A stretch of DNA of 64,000 nucleotides, from assembly GCA_030512295.1 (NCBI GenBank), contig JAULSR010000011.1, positions 434,001-498,000 on the forward strand. The letters run 5' to 3'. This DNA is from Bombardia bombarda (Eukaryota; Ascomycota; Sordariomycetes; Sordariales; Lasiosphaeriaceae). The notes under the pieces were generated by a model. The model was not told the origin of the DNA. It saw nothing but the letters and a program-made list of their open reading frames with translations, and made no database searches. Shown in pieces: positions 10,866-24,000 of the stretch (positions are counted from its first letter, which is position 1; each line of letters begins with the position of its first letter). A program made the position numbers and the translations under genes.

Positions 10866-11887
10866 TAAGAAGTACGCCCGTGTTTGGGGTGTGGATTTGT
10901 AATTTCCTTGATCCTGCAGGTTATCATGCATCATGTCCCGATGTGCCACACTGTGACAAGGGCTACTGTGTAGGGCTTGGAAAGGTTCAATTCGAATAAT
11001 AATCTTCTTTGGCCTCAAGGTCCTTGGTCCCGTCAATCTGAGCTAGGTTCCCAAGTCCTCTCTTTACACAGTATAGCCAAAGACTATGGGGTCTTGTCAA
11101 TCTGCTAATTACATATTCGGGGCTTCTTGCCACCGTTGCCGCTGCGGCTTGCTTATCTGATCATGAGGTCCAGGGTCCTAGCCAATTGGCTTCCTTCCGA
11201 CAGCTCAAGGTAGGTTGGGCGACTATTCTATTGGATGTGACGGCCCTTGCGTGGCCGGGTCAGGTCGTGACGGCCTTAACCGCTGGCATACAGCACCGAA
11301 GTCCCATGCTGGCATCACCGTGTGACACACACCGTGGCTTGCGTGGAGCTTGCGTAGGACCTAATTGGCCCCCTTATTGGCCCTCGTCCAATGTCCTTTA
11401 TAGTAACTCTACAAAAGCATTACACAAAGCCCGGCTTTGCCCGGCTTCATCCTTGTACGGGTAAAAATGCGGCGTGGTCCTACGAATTGATCCGAGCTCG
11501 AAAAGACTGGTTCAAAAAAAGAGCACGGGTGGGATCCTAATATGACGTTTATGTGTTAAGAGGGCACCACTCGTTTGGAGGCGTCATTCGGAATCATCCT
11601 CAACATCTCCCCTAGAGTTTCTCAGCAGATGGCTTAATTCTCCTACAGTCCCCAGAGTTCACCCCAGAAGTAGTACCTCAACTTCAGGTGCACATTGACG
11701 TACATGCATCATTATTCCTTCTCCTTTATAACCAACCTGATTGACAGGATCGATTATCGGGACGCGTTATATTGACGACAATATACGGCTCTTCCTTCTC
11801 CACCTCTTCGTCCTAATTTACGACCGTCTTTTCAATTTACGCAATTTACCTCCAGTGGTGCCGAACTCGGCAGGATCCTAACGAGCT
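10866..11887. other. Intergenic, presumed promoter of the NACHT-ankyrin gene
   Basis: No supported coding sequence. It contains CCGG/GGCTTTGCCCGG-like short repeats near 11430-11450. The 100 bp before the ATG at 11888 are AT/pyrimidine-rich, as expected for a leader. Confidence 0.4.
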
Positions 11888-14800
11888 ATGTCGAGGGAAC
11901 TCCAACGTCTCATAGCGGCATACTTGGGACCTGAGGGGCTACGGCCGGAAGATCTGGATCGCTTAGTGAAGATTGATGAAATAAGACATGATGTACTTGA
12001 GATGCAACGCCTGCTTTCCAATATGTCTCGTCAGCTCTCGGGTGCCATTGGCAATTTGCATGATTCCATATCGGCTTACCAACGACGTGGAAGTTCCTGG
12101 GCTCTCAGAGACGCACTGGACTCAGATTATAGAGTCGCTGGAGAGATGACCCCTGACTTGCACCATACCAACAGTCTGCTGCGCAGTGCCATACGCTCAG
12201 TGACACCACGGTTGCCTCCAATTCCCACTCCTGACGTGCAACCGTCGGCGGTACGGCCAAAAGATGCGCCAAATAGCGCTTTAAACCCGCTATCTGCTGA
12301 TAAGCCCGATATCTTTCATCGGGTGGTATCGACAGCCAGGATGGAAAGCTCTGGGCAATGGATTTTTTCTTTGGCCGAGTTCAAGCGTTGGCGCAAGATG
12401 CCGACCGAAACCGACCAAAACCAGGACAGAGACCGTAACTGTCTATGGTGCCATGGCAACCTGGGTGCCGGCAAGACGGTGCTGATGTGAGCAGCTTATG
12501 TCCCCCACCACTCCAATTAAAATCCAAGAGGTCTAACATCCCCAATACAGGAGCGCTGTCATTGACAATTTGACTTCCGAAGTCGCCAAGGACCCAGCTG
12601 CGAATTGCGTTGTTACATATTACTACTTCGCACGAAGTAGAGGCTGCACTTCTTACGATGCGTGTTTCAGTCTTCTGGCACAACTCTGCAAAAAGAAGAG
12701 CATTCCTCTTCCAAGACATTTCGCGGATGCGAAGGCTGAAGATCCCAATGAAAGAATAGGCGATGACGATGAGAAGTCTATGAGCGGTGTCCGTTTGGGC
12801 AATCTTGTGGCAAGCATTCTGAGCCTTCAATGGCGCTTCAGGGGAATTTATATCTGCCTTGACGGATTGGAGGAATGTGATGACATTCTCACCCTGTTCG
12901 AGGTGCTGTTCAGGCTTTCTTCGATGGAGAAAGTGAGACTGTTCATGACAGCTCGTCCAAGCATCATGAACCAAGGCATACAGATTGGGATCGGTCGAAA
13001 TGGCATGAAAGTTTCTCTTGAGGAACACAATGGCACAGATATCCGAGACTACTTACAGGTATTCATGAGGAAGCATACCAGTCTTTTAGACATAATAGGA
13101 GAGAAGGCATGTCCAGATTTCTTGAGCAAGCTGGTTGAGGCATCGGGGAAGAAGTAAGTACTAGCAGGCGTCGGCCACCGCTTTTATAGGTCGGTCTTCA
13201 TTTCGAAAAGAACTTTAAAGAGCTAACATGAGAATCTGACAGTTTTCTTTCCGCCATTGCTCAAGTTACGCAGCTCGATCGCTTCATAACCAACGCTGAA
13301 GTGATGAAATACCTCCAAGAACCACCGCCTACATTCACGGAAGTGTTTAGCCTGGTATTGTCCCATCTCAGCGACCAATCGCCACAAATGTTTTGCCTTG
13401 CAAAAAGAGTATTTTACTGGCTTTCCGTGGCCCGTCGTCCTTTGGACATACGAGAAATACAACAGGCCGTGGCTGTTGAGCTTGGTGCATCTGGAGGCAC
13501 CGTGCATACATCACTAGATATCGAAGATCCTACAAGACTGCCTCCCTCAAGCTTGATCGTCAAGGCGTGTAAAGGATTTGTTCATATCGATACAAAAAGC
13601 GACTTGATCTTCACAACTCCACCTTCCTTGCCATTTTATCTTTACCAATTCAACGACGAGTTTGCTAGGGAAGCGAGAGAGTATGCTGCTGTTAGCTGCA
13701 TCTCTCTCTTGCAAAGCAAGGCACTATCACACGGCACCTTCAAGTCTCAAACGGAGTACGATAAGATGCAGAAAAGCCTCCCTTTTGCGAACTACGTCTC
13801 ACAAAACTGGGGCGTTCACCTAGATCAATCTGAGGAAGAAACTGTAAATTTGGTGACAACTGAGCTATTGGAGAACGAAAAGCTCCTCGAGACTTTAAGT
13901 CAGCTATTGCACGTCAGCTCTCATACCAAATCTTCACAACGATATGACCAGTATCCGACTGGATTTGGGAACCGCCACTTTGCGTCCTACTTCGGCCTTA
14001 CGGCCGCGTTCAACAAATGGGCTCACCAAGAGGACTGGAAGGTCTCATGCGACAGCTGGGGCCGGAGTCCACTCCATGTCTGCCTGCTTTCCCCGGGTCT
14101 CCAGGAAAGACATTTTTTGATCAATATGCTGGAACCTACGGAGTTTTCCGTATTGATCCTGGCAGATGAAGTGCCGGAATTAGACACTGAGATTAAGGAC
14201 AAACTAGTGACGGAAGATACCAAGATCTTCTGCCACGAGCCTGTAGAAGCATTGCCGTGGAAGTGGTCAAAATGGAACCCGGACCACGGCCAAAACGTCA
14301 TGGCTTTCAGGAATAGCGTAATGGGCAATAATCTCAAGACGCTTGTTTTATTCAGCGAGGACGATCTATGGCTGAGGGACAAGGACGGCAAGACACCAAT
14401 ACACCATCTAATTCTTCAATGGTCGGAGGAGAAGCTATTGGGCTTTTTACAAATCTTCGAATATTTACCGGGATCCGACGACGAGGACGAAGGCACAAGT
14501 GACAGTAGCGAGAAACAAAATGGGTCGCCAAACTCAGGCATAAGTCTCTTCAGGGAGCAGGAATCTCTACTAGCTTCGGCCGACTTCACAGGCAAGTCCG
14601 CCCTGGATTATGCCTGTGAGAAAAATGCCTTCATTGGTTCCCTGTTATTTCTTCTCGACGAGTGGTCGCAAGAGCAACTATACACCGCTATCTCCATTTC
14701 CGCATCATGTGGGCGCCTCGGTATGGCCAGAACCCTATGTGAGCTATCAGAACTGAACCGACCCAGCTCGGACGAGAATCAGTTTGACAACGCCATCACC

Positions 14801-15805
14801 GAAGCAGCAAAGCGCGGGTTCACTGACATCGTCCGCTTTTTACGCCAGAGGGGAACCGCATCCGGCCGACAGACAGGTCTAGAATGGCAGGACGAGAATG
14901 GTATGACGGCGCTTCACCATGCCGCTTATGGAAGCCATGTCGACACAGTGAGGTTCCTTCTTCTCGAAGGCGCGAACCCAAATCAGCTCGACAAGACCGG
15001 TCGCTCCCCGCTTTACTGCGCATGCGAGGTCGACAACGACTCCATCACCACACTGCTCAGCGAGAAAGGGGCGAGCGCTATCCGCACCAACGAAGAGGGC
15101 TATACTTTACTCCATCTGGCGGCCCGTAGAGGGGACATCGATGTAGCCAAGAGGCTGCTTCTCCTTGATAGCGGAAACTATCAACTGGGGACACTAGAGC
15201 CCGACGTACCAACAGTGAAATCCGCTCTCCACGTTGCGGCAGAAGCAGGCCAAAATGCCATGGTCATTCTGTTGCTCTACCAGGGCTTTGCCGCCGACAG
15301 GCGAGACGGAGAAGGACGAACTCCATTGTCTTACGCCGCTATGAGGGGGAATGTCGATACCGTGGCTGATTTATTAGCACATAGTGTAAATCCTGACATT
15401 AGGGACTTGGAAGGAAAGACGCCCCTCATACATGCTGCACAGGCTGGTCATGTTGACGCAGCTGTGACGATCATCATCTTGGCCAACAAAATGTTGCATG
15501 CCGTACGGGCGGCCGCCAAGAAGGAGTTTATGGATCTGTATTTGAAACTTTCCGACGTCGTGACATATGGAGACTTTCCGGTAGATCTGAATGCTGAGGA
15601 TGACGAAGGACATAATGCATTGTTCTACCTTGAGAAGCATGATGCAAAAAAAGCTGTGGCGTTTCTGACTGAGCTTGGAGCGAAGTCCAATGTCGTGGGT
15701 CATAAGGGCAAGGATAAGCAACCAACGGCTGGAGATGGCACCGGCGGCAAGCAAAGAGCGGAGGAGCGACAGAGGTTTGCAGGGGAAGAGGAGGACAGTT
15801 CATAA
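11888..15805 (+). CDS. NACHT-ankyrin STAND protein (NLR-like)
   Basis: Three exons: 11888-12486, 12551-13153 and 13243-15805; 1254 aa. Introns: GTGAGC...ATACAG (64 nt) and GTAAGT...GACAG (89 nt). Domains in order: an N-terminal helical domain (about 1-90, MSRELQRLIAAYLGPEGLRP) of a type I do not recognise; a linker; a NACHT NTPase with Walker A GNLGAGKTVLM (about residue 190) and Walker B ICLDGLEECDD followed by TARPS; a winged-helix/helical region (VFYWLSVARRPLDIREIQQA); then C-terminal ankyrin repeats from about residue 750 (TALHHAAYGSHVDTVRFLLL, TLLHLAARRGDIDVAKRLLL, SALHVAAEAGQNAMVILLLY, TPLSYAAMRGNVDTVADLLA). STAND proteins are signal-gated oligomerising sensors acting in fungal allorecognition or response to non-self. 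The ankyrin tail would sense ligand and the N-terminus transmit the signal. The family X gene upstream is a candidate partner. Confidence 0.88.
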
Positions 15806-17990
15806 GGAGTTATCTTGCACTTCATTCTGCGTTGCCACATGTAGTCGTAATAGGGTAGTTAAACCACAATCGACGAGTCAAATATCAAATATCATTGAAT
15901 AGACGTCAGTACATTATCGTCATTCCGTTCTTGCCCTCCTTATCGACTCCTTGCTCCCGCCCCATTTCTTGACCCCTGTTTCTTCTTCCCCTATTTCACC
16001 TCGACCCTAATTCGTAATGCCAACCTCACGGTAAACAGCCTCAATTTACCTAGGATCCCACCTACCCACGAATCGATCATGACGGTCACTTGAACTACTT
16101 ATTCATAAGTTACCGGCTTGGGCTTCCCATGAATAACACCAATAACCCCATAATGCTTCTGCAACCCCAGCCATAAAGACATAGACACATAAGCTGAACC
16201 ACATTCATCATGAATGACCGCTTATACTCAACTATAGCATCAGGATCATTGTGTTGATCAAACTCTAGCCCTCCTAGCTGCTAGAGCATCTCGAAATGGT
16301 GATCCAAAATCTTGACCTTATTCGCGCGACAAACATTCAATATGGTCAGTCAGCATGTGGTAAACCACGTCCTAGTAGGCGTTTCTTATTGTTATATGTT
16401 TGTTATCCTGTACATAAGGCTCGTATAATTGCCCATTACCCCGTATGTTTTTATATCGCACTAATAAAAAACCAGGGTTGGATGGTTTATAAAAGCTTGT
16501 GTGTCATGAGTCAATAACCCTCCCATTTTGTATGTCAGAAAATCCACCCTCCGCAATGCATTAGCGGAGTCACCTTGTTAGGTCACGATATCGGCTCTTC
16601 AAGCATACAAGAAAGCCTGGTCCCGTAGTGTAGCGGTCATCACATCGGATTCTGATTCCGGTAACCCCGGTTCGATTCCGGGCGGGACCTTTACTTTTGA
16701 TCTTCTCATATTTTTGCATATTTCCAGCTTTCATCAAAATCCAGACGACGGCTGGTTGGCTAATCGTACGTTGAGAATCCTAGTTAGCCCCTCCGCTGTC
16801 ACTTGATTCTTTGGCAAACCTCCACTCGCTCTCGCATCCAATCTCGATTGAACTCCGCAGCTTCCCTCGAGAATCTTTCCATCCCATACCAATTTCCACA
16901 ATCACCGGTTACGGCCCTTAGACCCCTGACATGCTATCCCACGTTATTTGCCTTCAGCCTGGGACCTCCCGATACGGCCGCTGTTAAATTAGGTCAAGTT
17001 CGTTGGCGGCTACTACCTCCAACGACGGTTAGCTACAGTCACTGGGGTGTGTTACACCTAGCGAGTCTGTACACGCAAGCGGGGAAATTGGTAGGGCAGT
17101 GGGACAAGAGATGGCAGTGAAGTCGCCGGCAGTGACAGTTGGTTGCCTTTGACCGCGCGGCTGTTCTGGTGGCACTACCACTCAAAACGAACAAATATGG
17201 CGACAACGATGAGACGCTATAGCGACAACAAGGGGCAGAAATGTATTTCTACACCCTCACATGATGATACGTGATTCTATTCACGCTTTCCGCCAATGAT
17301 CTTATAACTGCTGACGAAGACTGGATATCACTGAAAGGCCCGACCAAGTCTGGAGAAGGACTTTGCGACCAGCTTGGATGAAAGTCCCCTCTTTGCCTTC
17401 TTGAATCACTTATGTTGGCCACCCCTCTTTCTTTCCGGCCCATGACTTTACGCTTTCTGCCGCTTTCGACGCGCTTTACTTCGATGGAATTGTCTGAGGC
17501 TACCGCCTGACAAAGTCAATGCCATTCGGCATCAGCTCCAACATCAACCACGAATACAACTACAGCCACCAACTCTCAATAACTGATCCTGGCGGTCACG
17601 AAGTTACTCAGAGGCTCAGAACTACCGTCTCTTCACTGCTTGATTGCACTTGTTTCTTGCATTCCTTCAACCACGTCTGGGTCGGCTCTTGGTCTCTGGC
17701 GCGACAAGTACGATTCCCACATCCATCTACGCTGCTCTGGGCATGCTTCCGCCCACTCGTCTGTAAGTGATCTCTCGACACACATGCTGTGAGAGTGATC
17801 CCCTATCTCGCACCCTTGAACCTTCCTTTCAAGCAGCCAACTCTTTGGGTCAGGGACACATGAATAACCTTTTACGAGATCATCCTTAGGTCCAGGCCAA
17901 CTCTGTTCTCTATAGATAATCGACCGGAAGCCGAGCTGCAAGCACGCAACACCAATCTCCATTGCCATTGAGCATCGAACTCTCGGTCGC
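15806..17990. other. Intergenic with one tRNA gene; leader of the rhodopsin-domain gene
   Basis: Apart from the tRNA at 16619-16690, no coding frame is supported. The part from about 17400 is pyrimidine-rich and probably contains the promoter and 5' leader of the gene at 17991. Confidence 0.45.
16619..16690 (+). tRNA. tRNA-Gln (anticodon CTG)
   Basis: 72 nt with a full cloverleaf. The 7-bp acceptor stem GGTCCCG pairs with CGGGACC, with T as discriminator base. The anticodon loop is TTCTGAT inside a CGGA/TCCG-type stem. The T arm is CCCCGGTTCGATTCCGGG. RNA polymerase III A and B box sequences are present (TAGTGTAGCGG, GGTTCGATTCC). There is no intron. It reads CAG codons. Confidence 0.95.
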
Positions 17991-19410
17991 ATGGGGCAAG
18001 CTGCATCGCAGTCGTCCTACGACGATTGGTGGGACAAGGTAAAGGGACCGTTTCTCAGTTTGTATGAGCCTGGCTACAACGGAACCAGCATACTCATATT
18101 AATGCCCATATTCATGTTCATCGATCTTGTGGCCGTTGCTTTGCGTTTCTATGCCCGGTCCCTTACCTCACAGCGCTGTGGCCTGGACGACTGGTTGGTC
18201 CTTGCATCTCTCGCTGGCCAGGCGGTTTTGAGTAGCATTGCTATTTGTAAGATCCCCAAGATGCAGGCAATAACAAGACTGAAGACACGACCGTACTGAC
18301 TTGCGCAGCTTCGGTCGTGGATGGTGTTGTTGGCCACCACCTGGATTGGTGGGCCTCACTCGACCCGCCTCCCTCATTCAGGGTAGTCAACGCACACGCG
18401 GACGAAAGCGTCGCACCCGCCATGAAATACGTCTTCGCCTTCACGATCATCTATTTCGCAATAGAAAGTCTTTCCAAGCTAGCGATTGTCATTTTCTACC
18501 GTCGCTTATTCTCTTTGCGAATTATACGGACTATCTTGGACATCACAGCCGCCGTTATGGTGCTCCAGAATATCGTTGGCGTAACCGTCAGTCTGGCTGC
18601 GTGCGGGAAGAATTTCTCGGATCGCTGGAGCCGCGACCCTGAGGCTGGCCAAAAGGTGACCTGCCTGGTTATGGACGTCATCTGGGATTATATGACATAC
18701 CCGGAAATATTGACAGCCGCAATTGTCTTTATCGTACCGCTGCCCATAGTCTGGAGACTCAAGACCGCAACCCGCGTCAAAGTAGCCCTGACGGTTACAT
18801 TCCTCATGGGAAGCCTGTAAGTCACCTCTGATCACAACTACTACCAACCAGGTAGCTATACGGCCTTGGATCGTGGCTGATATGTTGTATGTACAACAGT
18901 GGGTTTGTGTCGTCCATTGTCCGTTTGATACTACGCCACGGGCAACCCACCAACTTCACCTTCGACCCGACCTGGGAGGCTGCAAAGATATATATCTCTT
19001 ATCGCGCAGAACTTAGCGCCTACCTCGTCTCTGCGTGTATGCTACTATATCGCCCCATTGTGGAAAGGTGGATCAAACTCGACGCTATAGGCGTCGCACG
19101 CAAAAACACCAAAACGGCAACTCTCGGGCGGACTACGTTGAATGTCAACACGGGCGGCGGAACATCCGATACGAGCACGGGCAATCCCAGCTGCACTCTG
19201 GGCCCCACCTGTCACTTGGAGGAAGGCGATGCTATTGAGCTGCTGAACAATGGCAGCAAGAACAGCCCAGGGGAGTTTGGTGACGTGGAGAAGAGGCTCT
19301 GCATTATTGTCAGGACGTCGATCTCGCAAGAGTCTGAGCCGCGGTTTCCCAGCGAGTCGTGCGAAAACCTGGCACCCCAGGTGTCGATCAATGCGAGTTC
19401 ACGTTGCTGA
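17991..19410 (+). CDS. Pth11-like integral membrane protein (fungal rhodopsin domain)
   Basis: Three exons: 17991-18246, 18309-18816 and 18900-19410; 424 aa. Introns GTAAGA...GCGCAG and GTAAGT...CAACAG keep frame (reads ISSVVDG and GSLGFVSS at the joins). Seven hydrophobic helices are visible, the first at about residues 35-55 (ILILMPIFMFIDLVAVALRF). Conserved features include the GLDDWLVLASL motif after helix 2, FYRRLFSLR between helices, a Cys in the extracellular loop (AACGKN) and a paired Cys (VTCLVMDV). This is the fungal rhodopsin-domain family containing Pth11-type receptor-like proteins. A cytosolic tail of about 130 residues follows. Ligand and pathway are unknown; some relatives act in surface sensing. 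Confidence 0.85.
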
Positions 19411-19695
19411 TGCATGAAGGTGGTGGCAATTGCCCTGTGTAGCAGATATTGTCCGTCTTGTCGGATGGGTGGAAACTGTTGGAAGACAGAAGCGCGCAGG
19501 CATAACGATGCATCCACAAGCTGGTAGATCAGTTCTAGGTACAGTATCTCCGAAGTAATAAGTATGGTAACAACCAACCCCACTTACTACCTGATGGTTT
19601 GTTACCAAGCCTTCTGGTCATTGTTACACCTTAATATTCACTGCGGGCGAACAGTCATCCACTGCCGACCTTATTGTCCTGCTACTCTATTATTA

Positions 19696-19836
19696 ATATG
19701 CTCGCGTGCCGAATTTTTAAGATTCATGGCGAGAAGTGTGTGCATGGGACATTGTCGACCAAATAGTTTTCTTACTCCATCGATATGCTCGTGTGCCAAA
19801 TGTCTAAGATGTATCGCAAGAGGTGTGTGCATGGGA
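19696..19836. repeat. Two-copy direct repeat, about 55 bp units 87 bp apart
   Basis: 19696-19750 and 19783-19836 share ATATGCTCG(C/T)GTGCC, a CTAAGAT-like middle and GTGTGTGCATGGGAC at the end, with scattered mismatches. Many differences are C/T or G/A. No coding meaning; possibly a decayed duplication. Confidence 0.6.
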
Positions 19837-21001
19837 CTCCGTTCTTTCCGTCTCGATGCTGAAGATGCCATCTCAGATAGCTACTACAGCAAGTCACTCC
19901 TTATTAAAAAGATCTCAGCCAAACAGCATGTTTCTCCCCGATATGATGATCCCAGATGCCATTTCAAATAACATCGTGTAGATACAACTAATTTGGATGG
20001 AGTAGCGAGTTTCAAGGTTCACCGGGAATGAAATGATAGCAAATAAGTGAGACAACGAAAGAAAGAAAATTATCGTCTATAAATGATATAGTTTCCCGTA
20101 TAATCTATGAGAGTGTCTCCAGGTACTGTGGCCTAAGGTCTCAAAGGATGGTATACCTCCAAACTTGAACCACAATGTACCATCCCATGCCAAGGCCGTA
20201 ACTTTACAGCCAAATTGCCCCTGTTTGTTGCCCCTTCGATACATGCCAAAAGTATGGGGGAAATCACTAACGCACTACCCGGTCTTTTTGGGACATTGGG
20301 TGGTATGGTTTACATTGACTGCGTCGGCGACGTAGTTGTGATGGTGCAAATCGTAGCTTCAACTGACAATGCAATTGGTGACGGCGCAATCTGACTCTAT
20401 GGATTATCCGCGGAAGGCATGCAATTGGCCATGTGGAAATATTTTCAGGGTTAGGTTCTCATATAGACAACTACACTACGAGACTACCTTTGACCTTTCC
20501 CTGCAGTACGTAGAGACCATCTCTGATTTATATAATTTATAGCCACTTATATTACTGTTGTATGGCGGATTGCAAAGAGTGACGTTTGCCAATTCAAGGG
20601 TAAAAGTGGGCCAGACACCATACTTATTGGCCATGACTTACTAGTCTACACAGTAAGATCTCTAATTCCTTACACATGGATCCAACACGACCACGACCAA
20701 CTTAAGAACCAACCAACCTATCATATTTACACCTGCTGACAGCGCAGTGGTCTAGTCGTGCCGTATATGTCATAGGTAGATGGGCCTCCCCCAACTTTCA
20801 AGCTTCCCCCAAACCTAAATAGGTAGGTCCGGCGAATGGTGTGTGTATGCATGACCACAATCGATCTGCATTATCAGGCTGGGATATAATAGCGAACCAG
20901 TAGCGATGTCGCGAATTGGCGTTATACTACTGATCCATCTAAGTCAGCCCTAGCACTTAGTGACAAATACTTAACTCCAACCGCCTCACACGCATGGCGG
21001 G

Positions 21002-21009
21002 TATATAAA
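21002..21009 (+). promoter_or_regulatory. TATA box of the NRPS-like gene
   Basis: TATATAAA about 80 bp upstream of the ATG at 21085, followed by a CT-rich leader. It is among the clearest TATA boxes in the window and suggests regulated rather than housekeeping expression. Confidence 0.6.
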
Positions 21010-21084
21010 CACCCATTTGCCAGCGTTTTTTCTTCCGAATGTAGAACCTCAAGGTCATCAAACCCATATCCACTCACCCCAGCT

Positions 21085-24000
21085 ATGGCTCCCCATGATG
21101 CTCATATGGCTCGCTTGAAGGGCGACAACCTTCTGCCGCATATCGTTGACAGAGTCGCCCGCGAACAGCCGGGAGCAGAATTCGGTCTTTGGCCCATCCA
21201 CCCGACTTCGTATGAGCCTGGATTTTACACCGTGACATATGGCAAGCTCGCTAGCGTCGTGAACGGCCTGGCCTGGTGGCTCGTCGAGCAGCTCGGGCCG
21301 GGCAGCGGCGAAGAGGTCTTGACATATGTTGGTCCAAACGACGTGCGGATCAGTGCGTTATTGTTAGCTGCCATCAAGACGGGCTATGTGGTGAGCATCC
21401 ACCTCAACGTTGAATGTGGAAATGGCATGATGGAGAATACTGTCTTTTGCTGATGAACCAACAGGTGTTCTTTACCTCACCTCGCAACAGCCCCGATGCT
21501 CAGCGCTCACTGTTTAGTACTCTCAAATGCAAAATACTCATCACCATCGATCCCACGCCGACAGCGGCTCTCGCGATCATGGAGGCTGTCAAGCCGCCAC
21601 GTCAACTTGTGATCCCGAGCGTGGATGAGCTTCTCAGCAAATCGTTCCCGCATTATATATATGCCAAGACCTTTGAGAAGGCGCGCCTCGACCCGTTCAT
21701 GATCATGTAAATGCATCCTTTCCAAGAACCATAAGGGTAACTAACCCTTGCCTTACAAATACAGACACACATCTGGCTCAACAGGTCTCCCGAGACCTCT
21801 AGTTTGGACTCAAGAGGCGGGGGTGCGGCATCAAATCTCGAGCAGCCGCGACCCTCCAGATGGATCACTCTCGGTCGACCGTGTCTATCTCGGCAAGCGG
21901 ATAATGGTGACGCTTCCGCACTTCCATGTACGGAAACGAACTGCCCACCTTGAACCGCGAGACTCAACCAGCTAACAATTGTGCTCAGGGCGCAGGCCTG
22001 TTCCAATATGGCCTCGGCGCGATCCCCTTCGGCAACGTCAATATCGGACCATTGGCAGGCGCCATCATGACCGGCCAGGCTCTCGTGGACGCGCTTCATC
22101 ATACCCCAGCTGACGTTGCCATGGTAGTACCGTCAGTGGTCGCGGAGATTGCCCAGGACCCCGAGCTCCTCGACTATTGCGCTCGACATCTCAAGATGAT
22201 CATCTACATGGGAGGCGACCTGCCGCAAGCGCTCGGCGACCGCGTCGCGGCCAAGATGAAGCTGCGCTGTCAGTGGGGGGCGTCCGAGGTCGGCATACCG
22301 CCGCAGCTATTGGATCACAAGTTGGGGCCACAGGACTGGCGGTATATCCGCTTCCATCCCTGCGTAGGGGTCGTATTCGAAAAAGTCGGTGACGGCATCT
22401 ACGAGTTGGTGTTTCGGCGCAGCGAGTCCCTTGCGGACACGCAGGCCTTGTTTGCGATTCGAGGGCAGGAACATCTCGAGGAGTATCGGACGCGAGATCT
22501 GTTTGAGCAACACCCGACGGTTCCTGATGCGTGGTGCTGGCGGGCGCGTGCCGACGACATTGTCGTGTTTCTCAACGGCGAAAAGACGAACCCCATCCCG
22601 ATGGAGCAGCATGTTCTGGCCAGTAACCCTGAGCTAAGCGGCGTGCTTGTTGTCGGCAACCAGCGCTTCCAGGCTGGCTTGCTGATTGAGCCGGTAGTAA
22701 CATCTGACAACCATACAGGCCTGACCACAGCTGAGCAAGCCGCCTTGATTGAGCGTGTCTGGCCCAGCGTTGAAGAGGCGAACCGCACCACCGCAGCCCA
22801 TGCACGGGTCGAGAAGTCGCTTATTCTGGTTACGACCCCTGACCGACCCCTTATCCGTACTGGCAAGGCCACAATCCAGAGGTATGGCAGCCTTATCCAA
22901 TACACAGCCGACATCGAAAAGCTCTACGCCAACGCGGACATGGCTCTCGACGACGAAGTTGCGCCACTGGACACAACCGACCCCAAGGCCATCGGCGCCT
23001 TCATCCGCGACAGCATCAAAAGCATCACGGGCTGGCCGAATCTTGATCTAGACTCTGACTCTACCTTCTTCGAACGCGGCATGGACTCACTGCAAGCTCT
23101 CCAGCTCACCCGCGCGCTACGGCGCGGCCTGCACCATCCCGACATCGCGCTCTCGACAGTCTACAGGAACCCCACGGTATCACAGCTCACGGCAGCCATC
23201 ATCGCGCTTAACCAAGGCACTGACAACAACGACACCGACGCCGACCTGATGGAGCCCCTGCTGGCCACATACCGCGAACTGATCCGACAGATACCAAAAC
23301 CCGAACGGATGTCCACAGCACAGAGCAAGCCAGCAACGCAGGACGTGATCCTCACCGGCTCCACCGGCTCCCTCGGCACCCACATTCTCCACGCCCTCCT
23401 CAACCGCCCCGGCATCGGCCACATCTTCTGCCTGAACCGTGGCGGTGACGGCGGCCGCGCCGCGCAGCGCGCGCGCTTCATCGAGGCCAGCCTCCCGGCA
23501 GATGTGCTAGACGATGGAGACCGCGTGTCATTCATCCACACCGACCTGTCACGGCCCTTGCTTGGGCTCGACAAGGAGACGTACGAGACACTGCGCACGC
23601 GGGTTCGGGTCGTCGTGCACAACGGCTGGACGGTCAACTTCAACCTCGGACTGGTAGCGTTCCGGCCCGCGCTGGCGGGGCTGGTGAATCTGTTCACTCT
23701 TGCATCAGCGGCGGGAATGCGAATGGTCTTCGTCTCGTCGATATCTGCCGTGACTGGGCCTGGGCGTCCAGCTGGCGAGGCGCCGCCTGAGGAGGTGCTA
23801 GAGTTCGCGTGCGACACGCCCATGGTGAGTGGGTATGCGAGGAGCAAGTTTCTGTCGGAGCTGCTGTGTGATGCAGCGGTTGGGTGGCTTGGGGTGGATG
23901 TGGCGGTTGCGCGGATGGGGCAGATTGCTGGGACGGTGTTAAGGGCTGGCGGGGTGTGGAATATGGATGAGTGGTTGCCGAGTTTGGTGGTTAGTTCGGT

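Larger units (their letters stand above)
19411..21084. other. Intergenic, AT-rich, with a degenerate direct repeat
   Basis: 1.7 kb without a supported gene. Contains the repeat at 19696-19836 and, at its right end, the promoter of the NRPS-like gene. Confidence 0.5.
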
